From JBGSIZ01 sp041742255 (GTDB taxonomy: Bacteria; Pseudomonadota; Alphaproteobacteria; Rhodobacterales; Rhodobacteraceae): a stretch of DNA of 10,952 bases. How positions within the stretch are numbered: position 1 is the stretch's first letter; each line of letters opens with the position of its first letter. Under the pieces are notes generated by a model that worked only from the letters and a program-made list of their open reading frames with translations, had not been told where the DNA came from and did no database searches. The DNA lies in the NCBI GenBank assembly GCA_041742255.1, contig JBGSIZ010000331.1, forward strand, positions 1 through 10,952, given 5' to 3'. Position numbers and translations under genes: made by a program. Of this stretch, positions 1-6,582 are shown piece after piece.

Positions 1-468
1 GTCCCATGCGTTGAAGTCCCCCACCACCGACACCCGCCGCGCGTTGGGTGCCCAGACCGCGAAATGCGTGCCTGCCGTGCCCTGATGGGTCATCACATGC
101 GCCCCCAGAGCCTTCCACAGGTGAAGATGCGTCCCTTCGCCAAGGAGGTATTCATCGAGGTCCGACAACACCGGCCCGAAGCGGTAGGCGTCGTCATAGT
201 CCCATGTGGACCCGTCCGCCCCGGTCCCCCGCAAGGTGTAGGCCCCCGCCGGAACCTTGCCGCAGAACACCGCCCCGGACGCTCGCGGCAGGTCGTGAAC
301 CTTGTCGCCAATCACCGCGCCGAGCGTATCGGCACCGGGGTCGATTGCCGTGACCCAAGTGGTTTTCCCGTGTTTGTGCGGCCCCAGCACCGAAAACGGA
401 TCGTCGTGCGCCGCATCGTTGAGCCGCGCCAGCGTGACAGTGTCCAGAGGATGGGTCGCTTTGGCCAT
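1..468 (-). CDS. glgB: 1,4-alpha-glucan branching enzyme, N-terminal part (cut by window edge)
   Basis: GlgB makes alpha-1,6 branches in glycogen in the cytoplasm. I translated this frame by hand from the ATG at 468; it stays open for exactly 156 codons to the window edge. The signature is clear: DPFSVLGPH (about 23-31), YRFGPVLSDLDEYLLGEGTH (about 95-114), LGAHV (121-125) and FAVWAPNARRVSVVGDFNAWD (136-156). These match the N-terminal N1 and start of the N2/CBM48-like domains of bacterial GlgB, a family of about 730 residues, so the catalytic GH13 barrel lies outside the window. A weak AAGGG stands 8 bases before the ATG. The gene follows frcK by 51 bases on the same strand with no obvious terminator between, so it may be the last or a middle gene of the frc transcript or start a glg cluster. 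The family call is firm; operon membership is inferred. Confidence 0.93.
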   Translation of the reverse strand, partial: MAKATHPLDTVTLARLNDAAHDDPFSVLGPHKHGKTTWVTAIDPGADTLGAVIGDKVHDLPRASGAVFCGKVPAGAYTLRGTGADGSTWDYDDAYRFGPVLSDLDEYLLGEGTHLHLWKALGAHVMTHQGTAGTHFAVWAPNARRVSVVGDFNAWD

Positions 469-519
469 TAGGATTGCCCTTGTTTGCGTGTTCAAACCGC
501 TTTGGACAGATCGTTAGCG

Positions 520-1161
520 TTAACGGCGTGGTTGTCCATCTAAAACAATATCGCAGGGAAGTGCTTTGTCGATCACCCTTTGTGCGTTGGGAATGTCGTT
601 TCCTTCGGCCCGGCGCGTGGCGGTGGCCCGGCTGTGCCCAAGCGACAACCAGCGCTGGATCAGTCGCGCCCGCAATTCGGGCATGGGCACGTCCACCCGC
701 ACTGTCAGATCCCACAAGGGCGCGAGGCCCGCCCATGGGGTTTCATCGTGCATCAGGTAGTTGCCTTCGACGATGATGATGGCCGTGTCCGGGGCCACGA
801 TGGCCGCCCCCGCGATAGAGATGTCACGTGGCCGGTCAAACAGGGGCGCAGCCACTTCTTCGCCGGATTTGATCCGCCGGATCAGGTGGACAAAGCCCGC
901 CGCGTCAAAGGTTTCCGGCGCCCCTTTGCGCGGTCGCAGATCCCGCGCGTCCAGCACCGCGTTGTCAAGGTGGAACCCGTCCATCGGCACCACAACCGCC
1001 GACCGTTTTTGCAGCGTGAGCCGCCGCGCCAGTTCTGCCGCGAGCGTGGATTTGCCCGAGGCCGGTGCCCCCGTGATCGCCACCATCACCCGGTCTTGCC
1101 CGTCTGCCAGATGATGCACCCGGTCGGCGAGAAGGTTGATGTGGCTGGTGATGTCGATCAC
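520..1161 (-). CDS. frcK: P-loop kinase of the fructose uptake operon (FrcK-like, uridine/pantothenate kinase fold)
   Basis: This 213-residue cytoplasmic protein has the uridine kinase/pantothenate kinase-like P-loop fold. Visible motifs are the Walker A GAPASGKST (31-39), PMDGFHLDN (59-67), KGAPETFD (79-86) and EGNYL (132-136), which together mark the FrcK/YggC-like group. In Sinorhizobium meliloti the equivalent gene ends the frcBCAK operon and is called a kinase; its true substrate (sugar, nucleoside or other) cannot be read from sequence. The start is GTG at 1161, chosen because AAAGGGG lies 6 bases before it; no ATG fits as well. It begins 20 bases after the frcA stop, so translation is probably coupled to the transporter genes. 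The length is normal for the family. A generic annotation would be nucleoside triphosphate hydrolase or uridine kinase-like. Confidence 0.83.
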   Translation of the reverse strand: MIDITSHINLLADRVHHLADGQDRVMVAITGAPASGKSTLAAELARRLTLQKRSAVVVPMDGFHLDNAVLDARDLRPRKGAPETFDAAGFVHLIRRIKSGEEVAAPLFDRPRDISIAGAAIVAPDTAIIIVEGNYLMHDETPWAGLAPLWDLTVRVDVPMPELRARLIQRWLSLGHSRATATRRAEGNDIPNAQRVIDKALPCDIVLDGQPRR

Positions 1162-1181
1162 GGGTGGCCCCTTTGGTCAGG

Positions 1182-1967
1182 TCAGGCGAGTGCGTCCTGT
1201 TGTTCGGGGACGGCTGCCCCGGTCATATAGGCAACCGCGTCCGACATGGAGTGGTTTTTGGGGTTGATGACACAAAGCCGCTGACCCAAGCGGTGGATGT
1301 GGATCCGGTCCGCCACTTCGAACACATGGGGCATGTTGTGGCTGATGAGGATGATAGGCACCCCCCGCGACCGCACATCAAGGATGAGTTCCAGCACCCG
1401 CCGGCTTTCCTTGACCCCCAAGGCAGCTGTGGGTTCGTCAAGGATGATGACCTTGGAGCCGAACGCCGCGGCGCGCGCCACCGCCACACCTTGGCGTTGT
1501 CCGCCCGACAGTGTTTCCACAGATTGGTTGATGTTCTGGATCGTCATCAGCCCGAGTTCCGACAGTTTTTCCCGCGCCACGTTGGCCATATACCGGTGGT
1601 CCATTTGCCGGAACACCGTGCCCATGATCCCGTCTTTGCGTTTTTCCCGCCCAAGGAACATGTTGTTGGCAATCGAGAGGGCAGGGGACAGTGCCAGGTT
1701 CTGGTAGACCGTTTCGATGCCCGCTGCCCGCGCGTCCTGCGGTGACCGAAAGCTGATCTGTTTGCCCTCCAGCATGATTTCTCCGTGGTCGGGGACGACC
1801 GCCCCCGACAGCGCCTTGATCAGCGTGGATTTTCCGGCCCCGTTGTCCCCGATCACCGCGGTGATTTCGCCCGGATAAAGGTCGAAATCCGCCCCGTTCA
1901 TCGCCACCACGGTCCCGTAGCGTTTCATCAACCCGCGCGCCGTGAGAATTGGTTGAACAGTGGTCAT
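1182..1967 (-). CDS. frcA: Sugar ABC transporter ATP-binding protein, fructose type
   Basis: This 261-residue single-domain ATPase drives import through FrcC at the cytoplasmic face. All nucleotide-binding motifs are present: Walker A GDNGAGKST (40-48), Q-loop glutamine (89), signature LSGGQRQ (153-159), Walker B VIILDEP (173-179) and the H-loop histidine in ISHN (210). It is a single NBD, unlike the doubled about 500-residue RbsA/XylG type, which fits the FrcA form. The frame is open a few codons further upstream to 1988, but the ATG at 1967 is preferred: GGAGGG lies about 8 bases before it, and it overlaps the frcC stop in an ATGA (1964-1967), typical of translational coupling. Its product should work as a dimer with two FrcC subunits. 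Confidence 0.92.
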   Translation of the reverse strand: MTTVQPILTARGLMKRYGTVVAMNGADFDLYPGEITAVIGDNGAGKSTLIKALSGAVVPDHGEIMLEGKQISFRSPQDARAAGIETVYQNLALSPALSIANNMFLGREKRKDGIMGTVFRQMDHRYMANVAREKLSELGLMTIQNINQSVETLSGGQRQGVAVARAAAFGSKVIILDEPTAALGVKESRRVLELILDVRSRGVPIILISHNMPHVFEVADRIHIHRLGQRLCVINPKNHSMSDAVAYMTGAAVPEQQDALA

Positions 1968-3043
1968 TTCGTGGCCCTCCGGATCCATTGGTCAAGTGCG
2001 ACGGCGATGATGACAAGGCAGCCCACCGCGAATTGTTGCCAGTAATTGTCAACCCGGGCCAGAACCAGACCGGTGTTGAACACCCCCACGATGATCGCCC
2101 CGATCACCGATCCCGCGACCCCGCCGCGCCCCCCGAACAACGAGGTGCCGCCAATCACCACGGCCGTGATACTGTCCAGATTGGCCGTTTCAAAGCCGAT
2201 GGGCGATACCGACCCCACCCGTCCGATGGACACCCAGCCTGCAAAGCCGCAGATCAGACCCGCGAAGGCGTAGACCTGAATGAGCGTCCGGTCGACGTTG
2301 ATCCCCGACAGTGCCGCCGCCTCTGGATCATCCCCGATGGCATAGACGTGCCGTCCCCATGCCGTTTGCTTGAGGATGTAGGACACAAGGAATGCCGCCA
2401 CGATCAGCGCCACAACCCCGTAGATGATCGTCGCCGACCCGATGTTGATCGGTTTGCCGAACCAAAGGAGCGATGGCGCGTGTTCTGCCACGTCCGCCGA
2501 CCGCAGCGATTGCGATTTGGAATACCAGAGTTTGAGCGCCGTAAAGATTTGCAGCGTGCCCAGTGTCACGATGAAGGGCGGCAATTTGACCTTGGTCACC
2601 AAGAGCCCGTTGATCGTCCCCATGGCCGCCCCGATCAGCAAGCCGACCGAAATCGCCACCGGAACCGGCACCCCGTTTTCCACCGCGAGTTTCCCCATGA
2701 TGAACGACGACAGCACCAGAATGACCCCGACCGACAGGTCAATGCCCGCCGTCAGGATGATGAGCGTCTGCGCCAGCGCCACGATCCCCACAACCGTGAT
2801 CTGTTTCATCACGAGGCTGAGCGTGTTGGGCGACATGAAGTTCGGGTTGATGATCCCGAAAATGACCACGGACAGCACCATCACCAGCGCCGGAATGACG
2901 ACCGGGTAATCCCGCATCGCAACCCGCATCACATTGATCAGCGATTTGTCGTCCTTGGCAAAGGTCGCAACGGCTGCGTCCGCTTTGTCGAGCGTTTCTT
3001 CGAATGATTGTTTCACCCCTTGGGGCGTTTGTGCATCGGTCAT
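1964..3043 (-). CDS. frcC: Sugar ABC transporter permease, fructose type (BPD_transp_2 family)
   Basis: This 359-residue inner-membrane permease forms the sugar channel. After a hydrophilic cytoplasmic N-terminus of about 45 residues come roughly eight to ten hydrophobic segments: about 47-67, 80-100, 104-118, 126-150, 153-172, 204-224, 254-274, 291-300, 306-328 and 336-352. Family hallmarks are TAGIDLSVG (98-106) and LDSITAVVIGGTSLFGGRGG (289-308), the region that contacts the ATPase in RbsC/XylH/FrcC permeases. A GGAGGAGGG tract lies about 9 bases before the ATG. The gene lies 128 bases after frcB, with a strong hairpin between them, and overlaps frcA by 4 bases. The ribose-type permease family is certain; fructose specificity rests on the whole frcBCAK-frcR layout. 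Confidence 0.92.
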   Translation of the reverse strand: MTDAQTPQGVKQSFEETLDKADAAVATFAKDDKSLINVMRVAMRDYPVVIPALVMVLSVVIFGIINPNFMSPNTLSLVMKQITVVGIVALAQTLIILTAGIDLSVGVILVLSSFIMGKLAVENGVPVPVAISVGLLIGAAMGTINGLLVTKVKLPPFIVTLGTLQIFTALKLWYSKSQSLRSADVAEHAPSLLWFGKPINIGSATIIYGVVALIVAAFLVSYILKQTAWGRHVYAIGDDPEAAALSGINVDRTLIQVYAFAGLICGFAGWVSIGRVGSVSPIGFETANLDSITAVVIGGTSLFGGRGGVAGSVIGAIIVGVFNTGLVLARVDNYWQQFAVGCLVIIAVALDQWIRRATK

Positions 3044-3171
3044 GGTTTGGGTCCCTCCTCCCGTCGTGTCGTCGTTGGTGTGTCCAGCGTAGACATTTGC
3101 CTAAACAAAGGGCGACACAAATGTCGCCCTTTGCCGTGTCAAATTTTCAACGTAAATTTCTCAACCGGGGA
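3044..3171 (-). terminator. frcB-frcC intercistronic hairpin (leaky terminator or mRNA 3'-end stabiliser)
   Basis: The 128-base gap contains a perfect inverted repeat: 12-bp arms at 3106-3117 and 3122-3133 (CAAAGGGCGACA and its complement) around a 4-base loop. On the minus strand the stem is followed only by TTTAGG, not a long T run, so full termination is unlikely. Hairpins placed just after the binding-protein gene in ABC operons, as between malE and malF, are known to keep binding protein in excess over the membrane parts, by partial termination or by protecting the upstream mRNA. The rest of the gap holds the frcC ribosome binding site (3054-3062). The structure is seen directly; the role is inferred. 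Confidence 0.7.
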
Positions 3172-4176
3172 TCAGCCCCAGCAGAGTTCCGTGCCTTCGG
3201 CAGAGGTCAGCGACGGCACGCCTTCGGCGGGTGCATCGGTGATCAGGTTGACGCCCGTGTTGAAGAACGTCAGGCCGTCGGTGGCTGCCGGTTTGGTGCC
3301 GTCGGCGGCGAATTGTGCAATCGCCTCAACACCTTTGGATGCCATCAGGAGCGGATACTGCTGCGAGGTGGCCCCGATCACGCCTGCGGTGACGTTGGCC
3401 ACGCCGGGGCAGCCGCCATCGACGGACACAACCAGCACGCCGGTTTTGCCTGCGTTTTGCAGCGCCTGATAGGCACCTTCAGCGGCGGGTTCGTTGATCG
3501 TGTAGACCACGTTGATGCCCGGATCGAGTGCGAGCAGCGATTCCATCGCCGTGACGCCGCCTTCGACGGATGCGTTCGAGGTCGCGTGACCCACAACGCG
3601 CGGATCGGTTTCAGAGCCCATGACCGACAGGTCAGGAACTTCGATGCCAAAGCCCACGAGGAAGCCCGTGTCGCGCTGCACGTCCACCGAGATGTTGTCG
3701 GTGTTGATGTCGAGCATCGCGATTTTGGCGTCGGCTGCTGCATCACCCAAGGTGGCCTTGGCCCACTGACCGATCAGGAGACCTGCCTGAAAGTTGTCGG
3801 TGGCAAAGGTCATGTCCTGTGCTTCGGGGTCGGCAAGGGGCGTGTCCAGAGCGATGACGAGTGTCCCCCCAGCCCGTGCGGCCACCAGAGCCGGTCCGAC
3901 GCTGTCGTTGGACGGCGTGATCAGGATGCCCTTGGCACCAGCGGCTACGCAGTTTTCAATCGCAGTGATCTGCGGTGCAGCGTCGCCATCGGTGACACCG
4001 GCGTAGGCCTGAAAGTCCATGCCCATTTCGGCGGCTTTGGCTTCGGCGCCTTCCTTCATCTTGACGAAGAAGGGGTTGGAGTCGTTTTTCGTGATCAGGC
4101 AGATCAGATCGGCCGCAGATGCGGTGCCTGCCATGGCGGCCAGAGCGATGGCCGAGGTGGCGAGAAGTTTCTTCAT
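3172..4176 (-). CDS. frcB: Periplasmic sugar-binding protein of a fructose-type ABC importer
   Basis: This 334-residue protein belongs to the ribose/fructose-type periplasmic binding proteins (Peripla_BP_4). It captures sugar in the periplasm and delivers it to FrcC. The Sec signal peptide is clear: MKK, then a hydrophobic run (4-15), then cleavage at ASA-AD near residue 21 or 22. The mature protein opens with ITKNDSNPFFVKMKEGAE and continues with GILITPSNDSVGPAL and VIALDTPLAD, typical ligand-cleft strands of this family; it ends with ELCWG. The ATG at 4176 is chosen over the long upstream extension because GGGAGGA lies 4 bases before it and the signal peptide starts there. It is the first gene of the operon and is divergent from frcR. 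In S. meliloti the orthologous system carries fructose and also mannose and ribose, so the exact substrate here is not fixed. Confidence 0.92.
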   Translation of the reverse strand: MKKLLATSAIALAAMAGTASAADLICLITKNDSNPFFVKMKEGAEAKAAEMGMDFQAYAGVTDGDAAPQITAIENCVAAGAKGILITPSNDSVGPALVAARAGGTLVIALDTPLADPEAQDMTFATDNFQAGLLIGQWAKATLGDAAADAKIAMLDINTDNISVDVQRDTGFLVGFGIEVPDLSVMGSETDPRVVGHATSNASVEGGVTAMESLLALDPGINVVYTINEPAAEGAYQALQNAGKTGVLVVSVDGGCPGVANVTAGVIGATSQQYPLLMASKGVEAIAQFAADGTKPAATDGLTFFNTGVNLITDAPAEGVPSLTSAEGTELCWG

Positions 4177-4342
4177 GGTATCCTCCCAGGGGGTCTTGAT
4201 GGGCATTGCAGCCCTGTGTCCCGCCGTCCTCCTGACTGCGGGTGTGACGCTAGGGAACATCGATTCGCGGATTGCGTCAATAAATAAATCTAGTTGATTT
4301 ATTAATTCCTCTGAGACGTAATGCGGGTGAGGAGGAGACGGG
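4177..4342. promoter_or_regulatory. Divergent frcB/frcR control region
   Basis: This 166-base region separates the divergent starts of frcB and frcR. A -35-like TTGACG for frcB is readable on the minus strand (4280-4275), right beside the AT-rich dyad. The matching -10 about 17 bases downstream (near TTCCCT) is poor, as is common in alphaproteobacteria. On the plus strand TTGATT (4294-4299) with CGTAAT (4317-4322) at 17-base spacing is a possible weak frcR promoter overlapping the same dyad. The frcB leader would then be about 75-80 bases. The frcR ribosome binding site GGAGGAG is at 4331-4337. I see no riboswitch-like structure in the leader. Confidence 0.55.
4279..4307. promoter_or_regulatory. 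Putative FrcR (ROK-family) operator
   Basis: Two inverted arms, AATAAATAAATC (4279-4290) and GATTTATTAATT (4296-4307), flank the spacer TAGTT; 11 of 12 positions pair, and the inner 8 are perfect. AT-rich dyads of this general look, with AAATAA/TTATTT half sites, are known for the ROK repressors NagC and Mlc. The site overlaps or touches the -35 regions of both divergent genes, so a bound repressor could shut frcBCAK and also regulate frcR itself. The dyad is directly visible; assigning it to FrcR is inference from position. Confidence 0.65.
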
Positions 4343-5542
4343 ATGGACCACGCGGAATTGCGGATTCCCAGTGCCGGTGTGAACCAGCAGGGGGTGCGCC
4401 AGCACAATGAACGGTTGATCCTGTCGATGATCCAGCGGCAAGGCGGGTTGTCGGGTATCGACCTTGCCCGGCGCGCCGGGTTGTCCCCGCAGACCGTGTC
4501 TGTCATTCTGCGCAGTCTGGAACAGGATGGGTTGCTGGACCGGGGCGACCCGCAGCGCGGCAAGGTGGGCAAGCCGTCGATCCCGATGACCCTTGCCCCC
4601 GGTGGCGTGTATTCCGTGGGGTTGAAGATTGGCCGCCGGAGCGCCGATCTGGTGTTGGCCGATTTTCACGGCAATCCCCGCCAGCAGATGCAGACCACCT
4701 ATCGCTATCCCATGCCCGACGCGATCATGGGGTTTCTGCGGTCCGGTCTGAACATGATCCGCGAGGCGTTGTCCGACGAGGCCTTTGCCCGGATTGCCGG
4801 GATCGGTATCGCAAAGCCCCATGAAATCTGGAACTGGCACGACACCATCGGTGCCCCGGCTGCCGAGTTGGCCGCCTGGCAGGGGTTCGAGTTTGCCGCC
4901 GCTGTTGCCGCCTTTTCCGATTTGCCCGTCTATATCGAGAACGATGCCACTGCCGCCTGTCGCGCCGAACATGTGTATGGACGCGGCAAGGAATTCCGCG
5001 ATTTCGCCTATTTCTTTGTTGGGTCGTTCATTGGCGGCGGCGTTGTTTTGAACAATTCCGTGTTTGAGGGAAACCATGGCAATGCCGGTGCCTTTGGGTC
5101 GTTGCCCGTTTACCGAGAGGATGGCGCGCAGGCCCAGTTGATTGATGCCGCGTCGTTGTATTTGCTGGAAAACGAGCTGTCCCGTGCCGGGATGGACCCC
5201 GCCCGGTTGTGGGCCCAGCCGCAGGATTGGACCGATTTTCCCGATATTCTGGAAAGGTGGATCGACCGTGTCGCCCGCCAGTTGGCCCGCGCCGCGTTGA
5301 CCGTGTGTGCCGTGATTGATTTCGAGGCCGTACTGATCGACGGAGGGTTTCCCCCCGAGGTTCGCCGCCGTCTGGTGGACCGTGTGCGCGAAGAACTGGC
5401 CGGGCTGGACAGTCGCGGCCTGATCCTGCCCCGGATCGAGGCGGGCGTGGTGGGCCGCAATGCCCGCGCGCTGGGCGCTGCAAGCGGGCCGGTGTTTTCC
5501 CAGTTTCTGTTGAACACCCACGGCGCGCTCGCCAGCACCTGA
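4343..5542 (+). CDS. frcR: ROK-family transcriptional repressor of the fructose operon
   Basis: This 399-residue regulator has an N-terminal winged helix-turn-helix (about 20-75; NERLILSMIQRQGGLSGIDL then LSPQTVSVILRSLEQDGLL) and a C-terminal sugar-kinase-like ROK domain. In the ROK part, ENDATAAC (199-206), FIGGGVVLNN (229-238) and GNHGNAGAFG (243-252) are visible. The phosphate-binding DxGxT of true ROK glucokinases is replaced by GLKIGRRS, and the CxCGxxGCxE zinc motif is missing, so it should be a regulator that senses sugar and not a kinase. The start is ATG 4343, 5 bases after a perfect GGAGGAG. It diverges from frcB across the AT-rich dyad, the arrangement expected for a local repressor relieved by imported sugar. 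The ligand is inferred from context only. Confidence 0.88.
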   Translation: MDHAELRIPSAGVNQQGVRQHNERLILSMIQRQGGLSGIDLARRAGLSPQTVSVILRSLEQDGLLDRGDPQRGKVGKPSIPMTLAPGGVYSVGLKIGRRSADLVLADFHGNPRQQMQTTYRYPMPDAIMGFLRSGLNMIREALSDEAFARIAGIGIAKPHEIWNWHDTIGAPAAELAAWQGFEFAAAVAAFSDLPVYIENDATAACRAEHVYGRGKEFRDFAYFFVGSFIGGGVVLNNSVFEGNHGNAGAFGSLPVYREDGAQAQLIDAASLYLLENELSRAGMDPARLWAQPQDWTDFPDILERWIDRVARQLARAALTVCAVIDFEAVLIDGGFPPEVRRRLVDRVREELAGLDSRGLILPRIEAGVVGRNARALGAASGPVFSQFLLNTHGALAST

Positions 5543-5613
5543 GGTGCGCCCGCCTTGCAATCGTGTCATCCGGCGTCATGATGCCCCTTTAGCCAAGCAG
5601 GGGGCCAGACGGG

Positions 5614-6447
5614 GTGATGTTGCAACGAGTGCGAGCGGTGGGCCGGGAATTCTTGCGGATCAATGCCGCCAGCGATTTTGACCTGATCGCCGCAGGCGTC
5701 GCGTTTTACGGGATGTTTTCCGTGTTTCCTGCCATTGCCGCCCTGATTGCCCTGTTCGGGTTGGTTGCCGACCCAGTGGTGGTCGAGGCCCAGTTGAACC
5801 TGATGCGCGAGGTTATCCCGGACGATGTGTTCGGGTTGTTGAACGGGCAGGTGAGCCGCCTGTTGGAGGCTGGCCGCACCACGTTGGGCTGGGCGACGGC
5901 GGTGTCGGTTGGTGTCGCATTATGGTCCGCCCGTGCTGGCGTGGGCGCCATGATCCGGGGGATCAATGCCGTGCACGGCGTGCCCGGGCGCGGCGGTGTC
6001 CATCACATCCTTGCTGCCGTTGTGTTGACCCTTGCGATTGTGGCGGTCGCCATTGTCGCCATGTTTGCCGTGGTCCTTGCCCCTATTGCCCTTGCGTTTT
6101 TGCCGATCGAGGCTGCCACCGTGCGCATGTTGGAGGCGATCCGCTGGGCCGTGGGATTGGGCGTGGTCATGGTCGCCCTTGCGATTTTCTATCGCTACGC
6201 CCCGAATTTGCGCGGTCGTCGCCCGGTCCGCGTGTTGCCCGGCATCGTTGTCACGCTGATCCTATGGTTCGCCGCCAGTTGGGGGTTGGGGTCGTATTTG
6301 TCCCGGTTCGCCGATTACAACGAAATCTATGGGTCGATTGGTGCTGTCGTGGCCTTGCTGATGTGGCTCTATGTCAGTGCTTATCTGGTGCTGTTTGGCG
6401 CGGCGTTGAACGTCGCCTTGACCGCCCCGTCGCGGGAGGCTGTGTAA
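5614..6447 (+). CDS. YihY/BrkB-family (UPF0761) inner-membrane protein
   Basis: This 277-residue integral membrane protein belongs to the YihY/virulence factor BrkB family, whose molecular function is not settled; the old RNase BN label for this family is wrong. About six hydrophobic segments are visible: 27-51, 91-113, 131-163, 176-193, 207-229 and 239-270. Family motifs are AAGVAFYGMFSVFPAIAALI near 26-45, WSARAGVGAMIRGINAVHGV (104-123), FYRYAPN (192-198) and RFADYNEIYGSIGAVVALLM (231-250). The start could be GTG 5614 or the adjacent ATG 5617; an AGGGGG tract at 5599-5604 serves either. It lies 71 bases after frcR on the same strand, without a clear terminator, so read-through from frcR is possible. 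No functional link to either neighbouring locus is visible. Confidence 0.9.
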   Translation: MMLQRVRAVGREFLRINAASDFDLIAAGVAFYGMFSVFPAIAALIALFGLVADPVVVEAQLNLMREVIPDDVFGLLNGQVSRLLEAGRTTLGWATAVSVGVALWSARAGVGAMIRGINAVHGVPGRGGVHHILAAVVLTLAIVAVAIVAMFAVVLAPIALAFLPIEAATVRMLEAIRWAVGLGVVMVALAIFYRYAPNLRGRRPVRVLPGIVVTLILWFAASWGLGSYLSRFADYNEIYGSIGAVVALLMWLYVSAYLVLFGAALNVALTAPSREAV

Positions 6448-6582
6448 TATCCGCACCACTGCCCCAGTCGCCTTATTTTCGACCATTTTCCCCCTAGCTT
6501 TTGCGAATCACCCCAGATATTGTGGCCATAACAATAGAGTGGGCCGCATAAGACGTCCCCGGTTTGAGGCGGAGTGAGTATA
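6448..6582 (+). promoter_or_regulatory. Leader region of the adhesin gene with a small dyad
   Basis: These 135 bases hold no gene. An inverted repeat TATTGT / ACAATA (6518-6523 and 6531-6536, 7-base spacer) lies about 50 bases before the adhesin start and could be an operator; I cannot assign it to a regulator. No convincing -35/-10 pair stands out. The ribosome binding site is GAGGCGGAG (6566-6574). I see no clear terminator for the preceding membrane-protein gene. Confidence 0.4.

Noticed and set aside
194..736. Minus-strand frame spanning frcK and glgB
   Set aside because: It overlaps the end of frcK and the start of glgB out of frame and has low-complexity Arg/Gly composition; both overlapping genes have clear family motifs.
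1949..3007. Long plus-strand open frame opposite frcC, and similar long frames opposite frcB and the adhesin
   Set aside because: These are antisense shadows of GC-rich genes: rich in Arg/His/Pro or Gly, no family motifs, no ribosome binding sites, and fully covered by strongly recognisable genes.
3172..4572. Longer frcB frame starting at 4572
   Set aside because: The extension runs through the divergent control region and into frcR; the ATG at 4176 has a strong ribosome binding site and opens with a proper signal peptide.
5583..5605. Possible stem pairing CCCCT with the AGGGG ribosome binding site of the YihY-family gene
   Set aside because: Only 5 paired bases with a 10-base loop; too weak to claim translational control.
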